64,000 nucleotides of DNA from an uncultured Eubacteriales bacterium. GTDB taxonomy: Bacteria; Bacillota; Clostridia; Oscillospirales; Oscillospiraceae. The notes beneath the pieces are model-generated. The model saw nothing but the letters and a program-made list of their open reading frames with translations. It made no database searches and was not told where the DNA came from. Within the stretch, counting starts at the first letter, position 1; each line of letters opens with the position of its first letter. The stretch lies in assembly GCA_900551995.1 (NCBI GenBank), contig URXW01000004.1, positions 11,333 through 75,332 on the forward strand, written 5' to 3'. Positions 49,332 through 59,300 of the stretch are shown here, piece by piece. The position numbers were made by a program, and so were the translations under genes.

Positions 49332-50644
49332 AGCCAAAAGACCTGTTTCGCTACGGCTGCACCAACCTGTTCCGGCGAAAGACCCGCACGGCGCTGACAG
49401 CCCTATCCATGGCGGTGGGCGTCATGTGTATCGTGGTGCTGATCTCCGTAGGTCTGGGCTATGAGCAGGCGTACCGCGAGAGCATCGAGGCACTGGGCAG
49501 CCTGACAAAGATCGATGTGACGCCTGCCACCGGCGATTACGGGCGCAAGGCACTGCTGAACGACAAGGCACTGGAGGCGTTCCGGGGCATCGACGGTGTG
49601 GAGGCGGTAACGCCGGTCTATCAGCAGTCCGCCTACATCGTGTCCGGCAACTATGTCAACATGGTGCGTGTCTACGGCATCGACATGACCACGGCGGAGC
49701 GTTTCATGCTGACGCCGGAGCGGGGCGTTATGGCAGAGGACGGCACGCGCCTGCATCCGGAGGTACTGTTTACCGACGATGTGGCCGCCGGACTTGCCAA
49801 CAAGGCGAAGGACTGGAAGCTGGCGGTAGACGAGAATGGCAACGCCCTGATTGACCTGCTGGAGGTGCCTGTCCGCATGACCTTCGATTCCTCCAGCCTG
49901 ACCGGCGAGCCGAAGGCTGACACCGACGGACGGGCACTGCCCTCCAGCAACCTGTATACCCTGCGGGTGACAGGCATCTGCTCCACCCTGAATAACAACT
50001 TCGCCACCGCCGCGTTCATGTCCTTCGACCGCTTGCAGGAGATGACGCAGGCCAACGCCAATTACATGGGCGCGACAACTCAAACCAAGACGGCGGAGGA
50101 AAAGGCCAACGGCCCTACCTACGATCTGGTCTGGGTGAAGGTCAAGAACGTCAACGACGTGCAGCGCATTGTCAAGCTGATCCGTGACACGGGGCTGAAC
50201 ACCTATTCCCTCAACGATATGCTGGAGACGGTGCGGACACAGTCCCGGCAGATCCAGGGGATGCTGGGCGCGCTGGGCGGCATCGCCGTCCTGATCTCCG
50301 CCATCTGCGTAGCAAACACCATGATGATGTCCATTACGGAACGGACGCGGGAGATCGGCGTGCTGAAGGTGCTGGGCACCGTTCGCAGCGACATCTTCAA
50401 GATGTTCCTGACGGAGGCACTGATCGTGGGCGTGATAGGCGGCGCGGCGGGCTTGGTGCTGAGCTTTATCGCCAAGTGGCTGATACCGGTGATCTTCGCG
50501 TCCCGTGAGCTGCGGTGCGTGCTGCCCTGGTGGCTGGCGGTCTGCGGCGTGGTGTTCTCAGGCGCGGTAGCCATTGCCGCCGCATGGATCCCCGCACGAA
50601 AGGCAACGCTCATCAGCCCCAACGAGGCCATCCGCTCTGAGTGA
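49328..50644 (+). CDS. MacB/FtsX-type ABC permease
   Basis: 438 residues: N-terminal helix (LTALSMAVGVMCIVVLISVGLG), periplasmic-type domain (about 60-290), three C-terminal helices with the FtsX pattern ITERTREIGVLKVLGT. ATGA overlap with the preceding gene. Pairs with the ATPase at 46609. Confidence 0.9.
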   Translation: MKPKDLFRYGCTNLFRRKTRTALTALSMAVGVMCIVVLISVGLGYEQAYRESIEALGSLTKIDVTPATGDYGRKALLNDKALEAFRGIDGVEAVTPVYQQSAYIVSGNYVNMVRVYGIDMTTAERFMLTPERGVMAEDGTRLHPEVLFTDDVAAGLANKAKDWKLAVDENGNALIDLLEVPVRMTFDSSSLTGEPKADTDGRALPSSNLYTLRVTGICSTLNNNFATAAFMSFDRLQEMTQANANYMGATTQTKTAEEKANGPTYDLVWVKVKNVNDVQRIVKLIRDTGLNTYSLNDMLETVRTQSRQIQGMLGALGGIAVLISAICVANTMMMSITERTREIGVLKVLGTVRSDIFKMFLTEALIVGVIGGAAGLVLSFIAKWLIPVIFASRELRCVLPWWLAVCGVVFSGAVAIAAAWIPARKATLISPNEAIRSE

Positions 50645-50657
50645 GGAGGTAGCTTTT

Positions 50658-51092
50658 ATGAAGAAGATATGCTGTGTAGTGCTGGTCGTACTCTGCCTCC
50701 TGCCGTGCTTGGCAGGGTGTGGGAAACACACTTCGGACAACGAAGTCATGTATGCAGAGATAGAAGAAGATCTATCCTCACCTTGTGCATTGGTCCTGAA
50801 ATACGAGGATACCAGTTTTACCGTTGCTTCCATCACCGAGCGGAGTTCGGCAGAAGATACCTTTACGATTCGGTATCAGGCAAGTGCTGCAATTCCGGCA
50901 AGCGAAGATATGTCCAGTGTTTATGTTACTGCTATGTTCAACGGAAATGCACTGTATGTAGACGATGAATTGGTTGGGACATTATCACCAATCATATTGC
51001 AGCTTGATTTCGAGAACGGGCCCCATGACTTCTATGTTGATTCTTCTAACGGAGGACGCCACTATGAAGTCATGATTTCACGGACATCTTGA
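50658..51092 (+). CDS. Small lipoprotein
   Basis: 144 residues. Lipobox LLPCLAGC at the N-terminus, then a beta-rich domain without recognised family. ATG after GAGGAGGTAGC. Same operon. Confidence 0.75.
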   Translation: MKKICCVVLVVLCLLPCLAGCGKHTSDNEVMYAEIEEDLSSPCALVLKYEDTSFTVASITERSSAEDTFTIRYQASAAIPASEDMSSVYVTAMFNGNALYVDDELVGTLSPIILQLDFENGPHDFYVDSSNGGRHYEVMISRTS

Positions 51093-51117
51093 AAGAATGA
51101 ATTCCTTTACTGTCGGT

Positions 51118-51133
51118 TACCCTAAAACGGGCA
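51118..51133. repeat. 16-bp inverted repeat, left copy
   Basis: TACCCTAAAACGGGCA, exact reverse complement of 52092-52107. The pair flanks the DUF4430 gene at 51164. Confidence 0.7.
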
Positions 51134-51163
51134 AAAATAAAACAAAAAATGAGGAGGAAAAAC

Positions 51164-52042
51164 ATGAAAAAAAGATTCTTAGCCATTATTATGGCAATGG
51201 TCATGGCTTTGAGCCTCAGCGTGACCGCTTTTGCGGGCACAAATGCTGCGGGTGATTTGACCATCACGGCCCTCGGCGAGACGTTTGATAATGATGTCGT
51301 CAGTGTCAGTTCTGGTGAGCAATGGGACGCGTTCTACTGCTTCAAGCAGCTCCCTGATAACACTGATTTCAGCAGCGTTCGGACCACTTTTGAGTTCACG
51401 GGTACGAAACTGTTGATCAATGGCGTGCAGAAGGCTACATCTTCCCCTTATACGGCCAATGTGGACTTCACTAGCGTTGTGAGTGTTGGCGTGGTTAATG
51501 GAACTACCACGAAAACCTACTATGTCTCCGCATACCCCTCTACGTTTACCGTTACCATGAATTTCGAGTACGAAAATGCGAGAGCATTCTCGCTATTAAG
51601 CGGAACAGAGTACGGCAATTCTGGTATGCTCGATGAAGTTACTGACGCACAGAAAGCAAATGCGGCTGAAAAGGTGCAGCAGATGGATAATATGTGCGCG
51701 AGCATGAGCCCGATGACCGCTGCACAGTACCGTACCCTCACTACTACTGTCAACGCAGGCAATACGCCCTACGAACTGCTGAATGCATTCAAGGCTGCAC
51801 GCACCGGCTTCGATTTTAGTGGAAGCTCCTCATATATTTCCTCCATCGGTGTTCTTGATATGAATAGCACGGCAACGATGCTCGGCGGAGGCGCCGGTGG
51901 CTGGATGTATCAGGTCACCCGTGGCGGCCAGACTGTTGTTCCCATGATTGGTATTAGCGGTTGGAAGCTCATCCCCGGCGATGTTGTGACCTGGCGTTAT
52001 ACCTGCGATTATGGTTATGACATCAACGCCCCGATGTGGTAA
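51164..52042 (+). CDS. Secreted DUF4430-type protein
   Basis: 292 residues. Signal peptide (AIIMAMVMALSLSVTAFAG). The C-terminus (TPYELLNAFKAARTGFDFSG through GGWMYQVTRGG and PGDVVTWRYTCDYGYDI) matches DUF4430. Secreted rather than lipidated, so perhaps a free or surface-associated corrinoid-binding protein. ATG after GAGGAGG. Confidence 0.8.
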   Translation: MKKRFLAIIMAMVMALSLSVTAFAGTNAAGDLTITALGETFDNDVVSVSSGEQWDAFYCFKQLPDNTDFSSVRTTFEFTGTKLLINGVQKATSSPYTANVDFTSVVSVGVVNGTTTKTYYVSAYPSTFTVTMNFEYENARAFSLLSGTEYGNSGMLDEVTDAQKANAAEKVQQMDNMCASMSPMTAAQYRTLTTTVNAGNTPYELLNAFKAARTGFDFSGSSSYISSIGVLDMNSTATMLGGGAGGWMYQVTRGGQTVVPMIGISGWKLIPGDVVTWRYTCDYGYDINAPMW

Positions 52043-52070
52043 GACATTTTAGACGCTAATATGCGGCGGC

Positions 52071-52117
52071 GTACCTAAAGGTTAACCGAAATGCCCGTTT
52101 TAGGGTACGCCGCCGCA
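52071..52117. repeat. Long palindrome containing right 16-bp inverted repeat
   Basis: ATGCGGCGGCGTACC / GGTACGCCGCCGCAT form a 15-bp stem. The 3' side includes TGCCCGTTTTAGGGTA (52092-52107). No T-tract, so not an ordinary terminator. Confidence 0.6.
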
Positions 52118-52163
52118 TTCCATCGAATTCAGAGACTGTGCGCTCTTACAAACGAATGACATA

Positions 52164-55100
52164 ATGATGAAACGTAGAATCACAAGGGTGTCTACACTCC
52201 TTATAAGCATCATCCTCCTGCTCAATACGGTGACTGTTGGCTACGCTGCCGAGCAGACAATTCCCTCAGCACCTTCATACTGGCCCGGTGGGGCATATAA
52301 TACGATAGGTGACGACGATAATTCAGCGTCATCGAATTATACTGCAGTGAAAATCACCGCAGAAGAGTATCCGAATGCCGGTGACCTCCAATTCCTTCAA
52401 GTGCGTGATATGCAGTACTTGTATTGGGGGTCGCTTGTAAAAGTGATAGAAGTTCCTGGTGCTGATGGAACAAAATCTTCCGATTTTAAGCTGACATTGA
52501 CTCTCACACGTCAGCAAGATGGCGTAGACATTACACTCGATAAAGCAGATTACTATAAACCGGTCCGGCAGCGAATTGTCGCTGCCGATGGGCGACAGTG
52601 TGATATTTTTATCATTGCCGTTCCGGAAAAGCGTACATATCAAACTTCCAGTGAATTGTCTGACTACACAACTGCCGGAGAAAAGTGCCTGCAAGCATAT
52701 GACGCGATTTCTGATTTGTATTGGAAGTTGTATGATGAGCATGATTTTCCCGCGGTACAGGGTGGCCCTCATCCTGCAGCACGAAGAAGCCTGATTAGCT
52801 TGTCATTTGGTCTTGGGCCTTATATACATACCCGTAATACAAAGTATCCGATAAGCAGTAGTTCGTATACTGTAGAAAAGGCAGCCACAGGGATTCGCAA
52901 CGCCAATTATTTTTCGGCAGAACAAGCGGAAGCAATTTTTGATACAGTCTTTCCTTATTACATTCAGTATGCACAGCAGGAAATTCCATCGCCGGCTCTT
53001 GAGAGTATTGAGGCGGCCAATATCAAAGGCGTGCTGCAAGCTGATGGTTCTTATGTATTGACTGTCCCAGATGGTCTTGACATGAACAAAGTGCAAGGTG
53101 CCATCAAATATGGAGTTGCGGATCCGACTGCGGTGCAGGTATCTCTATCGGGGGCTTGGAGCGTCAACGGTACAAGTATTATTACACTGACCGCAAAGGA
53201 TCCTGCGACCACGCGTGTATACGGGGATAGTCAAAACGGTATCATAAGGTCAAGTTATGTCATTCGCATACGAAGCGGTTCGCCTGTCTTTGGCGTAAAC
53301 TATTTTAGTGTTGCGGGCCGCATCGCAACGATTGATGATGAACGCAATAAGATAGCCTTACACCTTCCTGCTGACAGCCCGTGGCTGACGAGCGTTGATG
53401 TAGAGTATACTGGTACTGCTTTAACTTACCTTGATAGCGCAAAAAACGAGGTTGCTCCGGATTTGTTGGGGAGAATTGACCTCCAAAAAGCAAACTACCT
53501 TGTGATTGACAATGATTGCTCTAACTTTGCGGGAAAGGGTGCTGAGAAGGATAAGCTGAAGTTTTCCCGTGAATATGAATTGGACATCACACAGGGGAAC
53601 TCTGCCGAATGTGATCTTCTGTCTTATACCACAGGCATTGAAGAGGAAAGCATTGTCTGGAACGGAGAGCGGATCACCGCCACGATCCCCTATGCAACAG
53701 ATTGGAGCCTGCTGAAAAGCGAGTATACCTGCTCTTATGATGCGAAAGTTGAAGCACTGAACGGTGAGGACTTCCAAAATTCAGAAAATACGCCGATCAT
53801 CTACAGAGTCACAGCCGAAAATGGTACGAGCCACAAGGATTATTCTGTTGTTGTAAAGAAAATTCCCGCCGCGACAAATAACCGCCTTGTTGCATTTCGC
53901 TTTGGCGGGTTAAAGGGCGCTATAGACCATACAGCCGGAACGGTTTCGTTAGAACTTCCGGCGGGAACGTCCAAGCGGTTTGCTCCGATAATCGAACTTC
54001 CCCAATATGCAACAGTCTCTCCTGCATCTGGTGAAGTACAGGACTTTACAAATCCTGTAACGTATACGGTAACGGCACAGAATGGCGACAAAAAAGAATA
54101 TGTTGTCACTGTCACGGTTTCAAGTCAGCCGGCAGACAATCCACAAAAGGCGCGAATGCGGGATCTCCTTAACGGTATTATCACCGCATATAGAGAGAAA
54201 GATGGGCAGCTTGAGGATTGGGAATGGTTGAATCTTGGCTTATATGAGAACTTGCAGGAGCCAAACACCAATAATGGTTTCCCCATCGCGGAGATCATAG
54301 CAAATCGGAAACTCGGCCCGAAAGGGATCATGACGGATCTTGCGCGAGTGACCTTGATGCTGACTGCCCGCGGCTATGATTGCTCAAACCTTGCGCAGTA
54401 TAATGATGGAGAACCTTTTGTCGATGCACAGGGAAATGAAATTGATAACCTTATCGCGAACCTGTGTCAGACAACTGTTTCACTGAATGGTGTGCAATTT
54501 GGTTTGCTGGCACTGGATATTGGCAATTACACACTGCCGGAGGATACCGAGCATAATCGGGCGTTTATGGTTGAGTATCTTTTGGAGCAAACACCGAAGG
54601 GGATCGACAAGGGCTTTATGAAGCTGGATGGCGTTGCATCCAACATGTTCGCTCTGGGTCCCTATCAAGAGGATCCAACATACGGCAATCGGGTGAGGCA
54701 GTGGCTTGAGGATGGCACTGAGTACCTCGCGCAAAAAGTCTCTAACGACTATACGATCAAGTCGTGGGGGACGATCAACAGCGAAGTCATTTCCTGGACG
54801 ATCTGCGGCTTGTGCGCAGCTGGTATCGATCCATATACAGATCCGCGCTTTAGCAATGGCAGCAAGAGCATCGTCACGCAATGGCTGGACATGTTTTCAA
54901 CTGGCAACGGATTTAAGCATGAAGCGAAAGAGCTTAGCCCCAATGCGCTTGCGACCTATGAGGGCTGTTATGCCTTGCAGTGGTACTTGAACTTCCTTGA
55001 AAGAGGTGGCCAGGGTACACCGTATCATCTTTGGTACAAGCAGCATGACTTCGCCAAAACACTTTCTTCTGAAGCGCGTATCTATGGGTTTGAGCTTGAA

Positions 55101-56318
55101 GGTAGGCATGGTGTCATAAAAGAGGCTGCCACAGCAGGTGGTAAAAATACGATCACACTGGAACTGCCCGCAGGGACACCGCTCGTTCGCGTCACGCCGA
55201 AGCTGACGTTGTCCGAGGGTGCGACCCTTGTTGCTCCTGATCTGCCCATGACGATTACCGCGAACACAGAGTACAATTTCACCATTCGCGCAGAAGATGG
55301 CAAAACCGAAAACGTCTATGCGCTTACGGTCACCATGAAGGACGACCTTGAGGCAAGCGGCGCGGAGCTGTACCTGAACACGTTGGCTTTACAGGACAAG
55401 AATTTGCGGGGATTGTCGATTATCGGCAGGACAGTAACAGAAACGAAATCCGGCGCAGACATCATACTGAATGTGGAGGCCGGAAAAGATGTTACAGAGA
55501 TGCATATTTCTGCTGATATTTCTTATAGAGCAACGGCAACTCCTGCCCTTGACGGTAAGGCTGCCATGGATCTCTCCGATTGGACGAGCTTCGTGATCAG
55601 ATCGCAGGATGGTACAGCAACAAAGACATATCGGATCAAGGTCGTTGCAAAGGGACAGGCATCCATCAGTGCCTTCTCCTTGACGGTCAACGGTACGACC
55701 TATAAGGGTACGATCGACGACCAAAAGGGAACGATTGTCGTCAATGGCGTTGATGACAGCGGACTCACGACAACAAAACTGATCCCGTCCATCACGTTGG
55801 GCAAGGGAACAACCGTGTGCAGTCCTGCCCCCGGCTTGGAACAGGATTTTTCCGGTGAGGTTCACTATACGGTCACTGGCTCCGATGTTGTATCGCGCAC
55901 CTATACGGTGAACGTGTATAACAAAAATGGCCAGCGCATCAGCGCAAGCGGCGGCAATACAGACCCTGTGACACCGGCCACAGCACGGATCACATCCTTC
56001 AAGGTCTTGGGCATTGAAGGCGTGATCGATGATTCCGCCGGTACAATAACGATCACGCTGCCGGACGGCACTGACGTGACCCGCGTGGCACCCGTTGTCA
56101 CGGTCCCCGCTGGTGCTGTAGTAAGTCCTGTTTCGGGCGAGGTCGTGAATCTGTCGATGCCGGTCGCTTACACGGTGACCTTGGGTTCCGATAGCAGGAC
56201 CTATACTGTTCGTGTCATTTATCAGCGCAGCACTTCCCAGCAGCTATGGGATAAGATGGCTGAAAATAGCACGGTGACAGATCACCAGGTAAGCAAAAGC
56301 ACGAGAAACTGGAGGTAA
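52164..56318 (+). CDS. Giant secreted protein with intrinsic-factor-like alpha-barrel region and cadherin-like repeats
   Basis: 1384 residues. Signal peptide (STLLISIILLLNTVTVGYAA). Unassigned N-terminal domain to about 285. Beta-sandwich repeats (for example AFRFGGLKGAIDHTAGTVSL... about 573-655). A helical region about 655-962 (MRDLLNGIITAYREKDGQLE, ARVTLMLTARGYDCSNLAQY, WTICGLCAAGIDPYTDPRF) resembles the alpha6/alpha6 barrel of transcobalamin/intrinsic factor and prenyltransferase-like folds. Then about four more beta repeats, the last ending QQLWDKMAENSTV. Likely an extracellular corrinoid-capture protein; C-terminus may be shortened relative to its partner. Confidence 0.75.
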   Translation: MMKRRITRVSTLLISIILLLNTVTVGYAAEQTIPSAPSYWPGGAYNTIGDDDNSASSNYTAVKITAEEYPNAGDLQFLQVRDMQYLYWGSLVKVIEVPGADGTKSSDFKLTLTLTRQQDGVDITLDKADYYKPVRQRIVAADGRQCDIFIIAVPEKRTYQTSSELSDYTTAGEKCLQAYDAISDLYWKLYDEHDFPAVQGGPHPAARRSLISLSFGLGPYIHTRNTKYPISSSSYTVEKAATGIRNANYFSAEQAEAIFDTVFPYYIQYAQQEIPSPALESIEAANIKGVLQADGSYVLTVPDGLDMNKVQGAIKYGVADPTAVQVSLSGAWSVNGTSIITLTAKDPATTRVYGDSQNGIIRSSYVIRIRSGSPVFGVNYFSVAGRIATIDDERNKIALHLPADSPWLTSVDVEYTGTALTYLDSAKNEVAPDLLGRIDLQKANYLVIDNDCSNFAGKGAEKDKLKFSREYELDITQGNSAECDLLSYTTGIEEESIVWNGERITATIPYATDWSLLKSEYTCSYDAKVEALNGEDFQNSENTPIIYRVTAENGTSHKDYSVVVKKIPAATNNRLVAFRFGGLKGAIDHTAGTVSLELPAGTSKRFAPIIELPQYATVSPASGEVQDFTNPVTYTVTAQNGDKKEYVVTVTVSSQPADNPQKARMRDLLNGIITAYREKDGQLEDWEWLNLGLYENLQEPNTNNGFPIAEIIANRKLGPKGIMTDLARVTLMLTARGYDCSNLAQYNDGEPFVDAQGNEIDNLIANLCQTTVSLNGVQFGLLALDIGNYTLPEDTEHNRAFMVEYLLEQTPKGIDKGFMKLDGVASNMFALGPYQEDPTYGNRVRQWLEDGTEYLAQKVSNDYTIKSWGTINSEVISWTICGLCAAGIDPYTDPRFSNGSKSIVTQWLDMFSTGNGFKHEAKELSPNALATYEGCYALQWYLNFLERGGQGTPYHLWYKQHDFAKTLSSEARIYGFELEGRHGVIKEAATAGGKNTITLELPAGTPLVRVTPKLTLSEGATLVAPDLPMTITANTEYNFTIRAEDGKTENVYALTVTMKDDLEASGAELYLNTLALQDKNLRGLSIIGRTVTETKSGADIILNVEAGKDVTEMHISADISYRATATPALDGKAAMDLSDWTSFVIRSQDGTATKTYRIKVVAKGQASISAFSLTVNGTTYKGTIDDQKGTIVVNGVDDSGLTTTKLIPSITLGKGTTVCSPAPGLEQDFSGEVHYTVTGSDVVSRTYTVNVYNKNGQRISASGGNTDPVTPATARITSFKVLGIEGVIDDSAGTITITLPDGTDVTRVAPVVTVPAGAVVSPVSGEVVNLSMPVAYTVTLGSDSRTYTVRVIYQRSTSQQLWDKMAENSTVTDHQVSKSTRNWR

Positions 56319-56320
56319 CT

Positions 56321-59300
56321 ATGAAAGGACACAAATTACTGGCGTTGCTGATGGCACTGCTTCTGTGCATACAGCTTCTGCCGGTTTCCACCGCTTTTGC
56401 GGAGGAAGTGTCAGAGGATGGCATCAGTGTAACGCTGAAAGCCAATTCCGCCAACTACGGCACGGTGACGAGCAGCAGCAGCAGCCTTACAGGTCTAAAG
56501 AAGGATGACACGGTGGAGCTGATAGCCACGCCGAAAGAAAACAGCCACGAAACGTTCTCGCAGTGGGTCGTGTATACAAACAGCGACTGCACTACCAAAG
56601 CAGACCCTGAAACGGATTATACGCTGACCGAGACAGAGACCGGAAAGGCGACCCTGACGGTAAAGGGGACAACAGACCTGTGGGTGATGGCGGTATTCCA
56701 GGGGAAGATCGTCGGTCTTCAGGATAAAAGTAACTATGCCCCGCTGCCTGCCACAAGAGGCAATAGTAAAAATCTCAGATCTCTGTTCAGCATAACGAAG
56801 GATGCGACTAGGAGCGGCATCATTGCTTCCGCAACGATTACCGGTTGGGATAATGACCCGACTGTTCCGCTGGTCGCCACGATCACCCTGCCGTCCAACC
56901 CCGCGGAAACACAGGTTGGTGGCTGGCGTCTTCAGGTATGGGAAACTGCGGGCGGAATACTCAACTCGACGAGTGCCGATGCAGTTCATTACAACATGAT
57001 GCTCGCCCCCGGCGCACGGTTCGATTTCAGCGGCCTGACCAAGGATGATGATCGTTCCACGCCGTATAACCAGACAAGCTACTCCTTCGGTGATGGCTGG
57101 GATTGGACAGAGTACAGTTTCAACATCGTGGATAGCGAGGGCACTGTACTGAAGCCGGGCAAGATCATCTTCAAGTATCCTGGCCTTGCGACCATTGAGG
57201 CAAAGAATGGCAGCGTGAAGTGCAGCGAGGCCACTTACACGGATGGTCAGACAGTGAATCTCGGCACTGGTGAGAAGACCATTGAGGCCGTGCCTGACGA
57301 GGGTTTTGTTTTCACTGGCTGGGAAATCAGCGGCGTGGCACTGGATGATGCTACTGTCAATCCGCTTACCTTCACCATGCCGAGTGCCAGCACCACTATT
57401 AAGGCGAACTTTGCGCAAAGACCTGAGCTTGGCTATCAACTGTCCATTGAAGGCAACGGAAAGGTATTTGTGGACGGGGTCGAGCTGGCCGACGGGTATA
57501 TGACGGAAGTCGCGGATAAAACCGCCGTGAAATTCCTCGCGGAGCCGGCGGAAGGCTATGTTCTGGATCACTGGGAAATCACAAGCCCCATCAAGGACGT
57601 AAATATTCCCGACAGCAGTGGTAATTTAAAGCAGCTATATATCACAACAGCCCATGGTGGTCAATTCTACAATGTCAAAGCAGTCTTTGCGGAAAAAGCC
57701 ACCTATAAACTGCGCTTCAAGCTGATGCTGGGAGAGACGGGTGTCACACGATACAACGATTTTAAAGCTGCATGCGGAAGTCAGAATGTTGGCATACCAT
57801 ACTTAGCCTACACGTTCCCGTCTGCAATGACTCTGGATGAAATCTACAGCAGTTTGTCAACCGGTAAAACAATAAGTGATTTCAATTCATTTGCCGATGG
57901 ACTGAATTACTTAGATTTCCCTGTGGGCAATGGAGATTGGATCGTTATTGGACTGGAGGTGTATCCGGGCTATACCGTGCAGGGGGGGCCCAAGTTTATT
58001 ACAGATGGCTTTGTGTCCAGCAACGAAGCCGCTGTGGAAGACAGACGCAGTATCTCAAACTCCCGCTTCGGTGGAAGAACATATATCGTATTCAAAATGA
58101 CGCAGGATACGACCATTACGGCGAATATCCATGAAGCGAAGTACATGACAGTAACAGTGCCTACGGATAAAACAAAGGGCACGGTCACGATCACACCTGC
58201 GGCTGATGTAGAGACACCAGCAATGTGGTGGGAAGGCTCGAAACTGACTGTGCAGGCTGTTCCCGCTGAAGGCTATCGTTTTGTTCGCTGGGAAGAGGGT
58301 TCGGGCGGATATATAAGCGACGAAAACGCGGCTTGGAACCCGTTGAACATCACGCTTGGAGCGACTGATGCCAACTTCTCCCCTGTATTCGAGGCTGCGA
58401 AAGCGGTTGACCGGAGCATCACAAAGGTCGTTGATCCGGAAGGAAAGGCGACGATTACGATCAATGGTTCGTCCGATACCATCCAGGTCAGAGAAGGCTC
58501 TGTCGTTTCGCTGGGAATTGATGTTGACGAATACTATCTGTTTGATCATTGGAACGTTACGCAGAACGGGGTAGAGCCCTCGTACAATCTGGTCGCATCC
58601 GAAAATCAGGCATCTAAAAGCGCAACATTTGTCATGCCGTTTGGCGAATCCGGCGTTACCGTACAGGCCGTCTTGAAGAACCGGTATACAGGGTTAAGTA
58701 CCCTTGTTTTCCTGATGACGGGCAATAATGGTTCGACCGCTGGTGCAAAGGGCCTCACAACGGTATCTCTGAGCAAAAACAGCAGCCCGCTGACCGACGT
58801 GAATTGTCAGGTGCAAAAGGGTGATGAACTCGAAATCGCCGTTACGATGCTGAATGAGGATTATGTTCTCAGAGAGATTACCGTTGTAAATATGGATTCT
58901 TTTGAGACGCTGCAAACCATTACGGACGTTCAGGGCACCATTGCGATTCCGAGTTGGAATTCGTGGCAAATTTCTGTAAGAATCGAGAAAAAGACCACGG
59001 ATACAGAGCGGCACAGCATTTCGCTGACTCAACCGACGACAGGCGGCACGATCAGTTCTTCCAATATGACCTCGCAGCCCGACAAGACCATTACATTGAC
59101 CGCTGTTCCCGGTAGCGGCTATGTACTGAAAAAATGGATCGTAAAGGATGCACAGGAGAATGCCATTTCTGTCACCACAGATAATAATGTTGGCACTTTC
59201 ACGATGCCCAAGAGCGACGTCACTGTAACGGCAGAATTTGTAGCCTTGGCGGAGGTCAAGCCAGAGATCACCTCTGTTGCACTGCTGCAAGGTGAGGCTG

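Noticed and set aside
47769..49337. A 522-codon antisense frame opposite the Ig-like membrane protein
   Set aside because: Shadow of a real gene with signal peptide and operon overlaps; no motif of its own.
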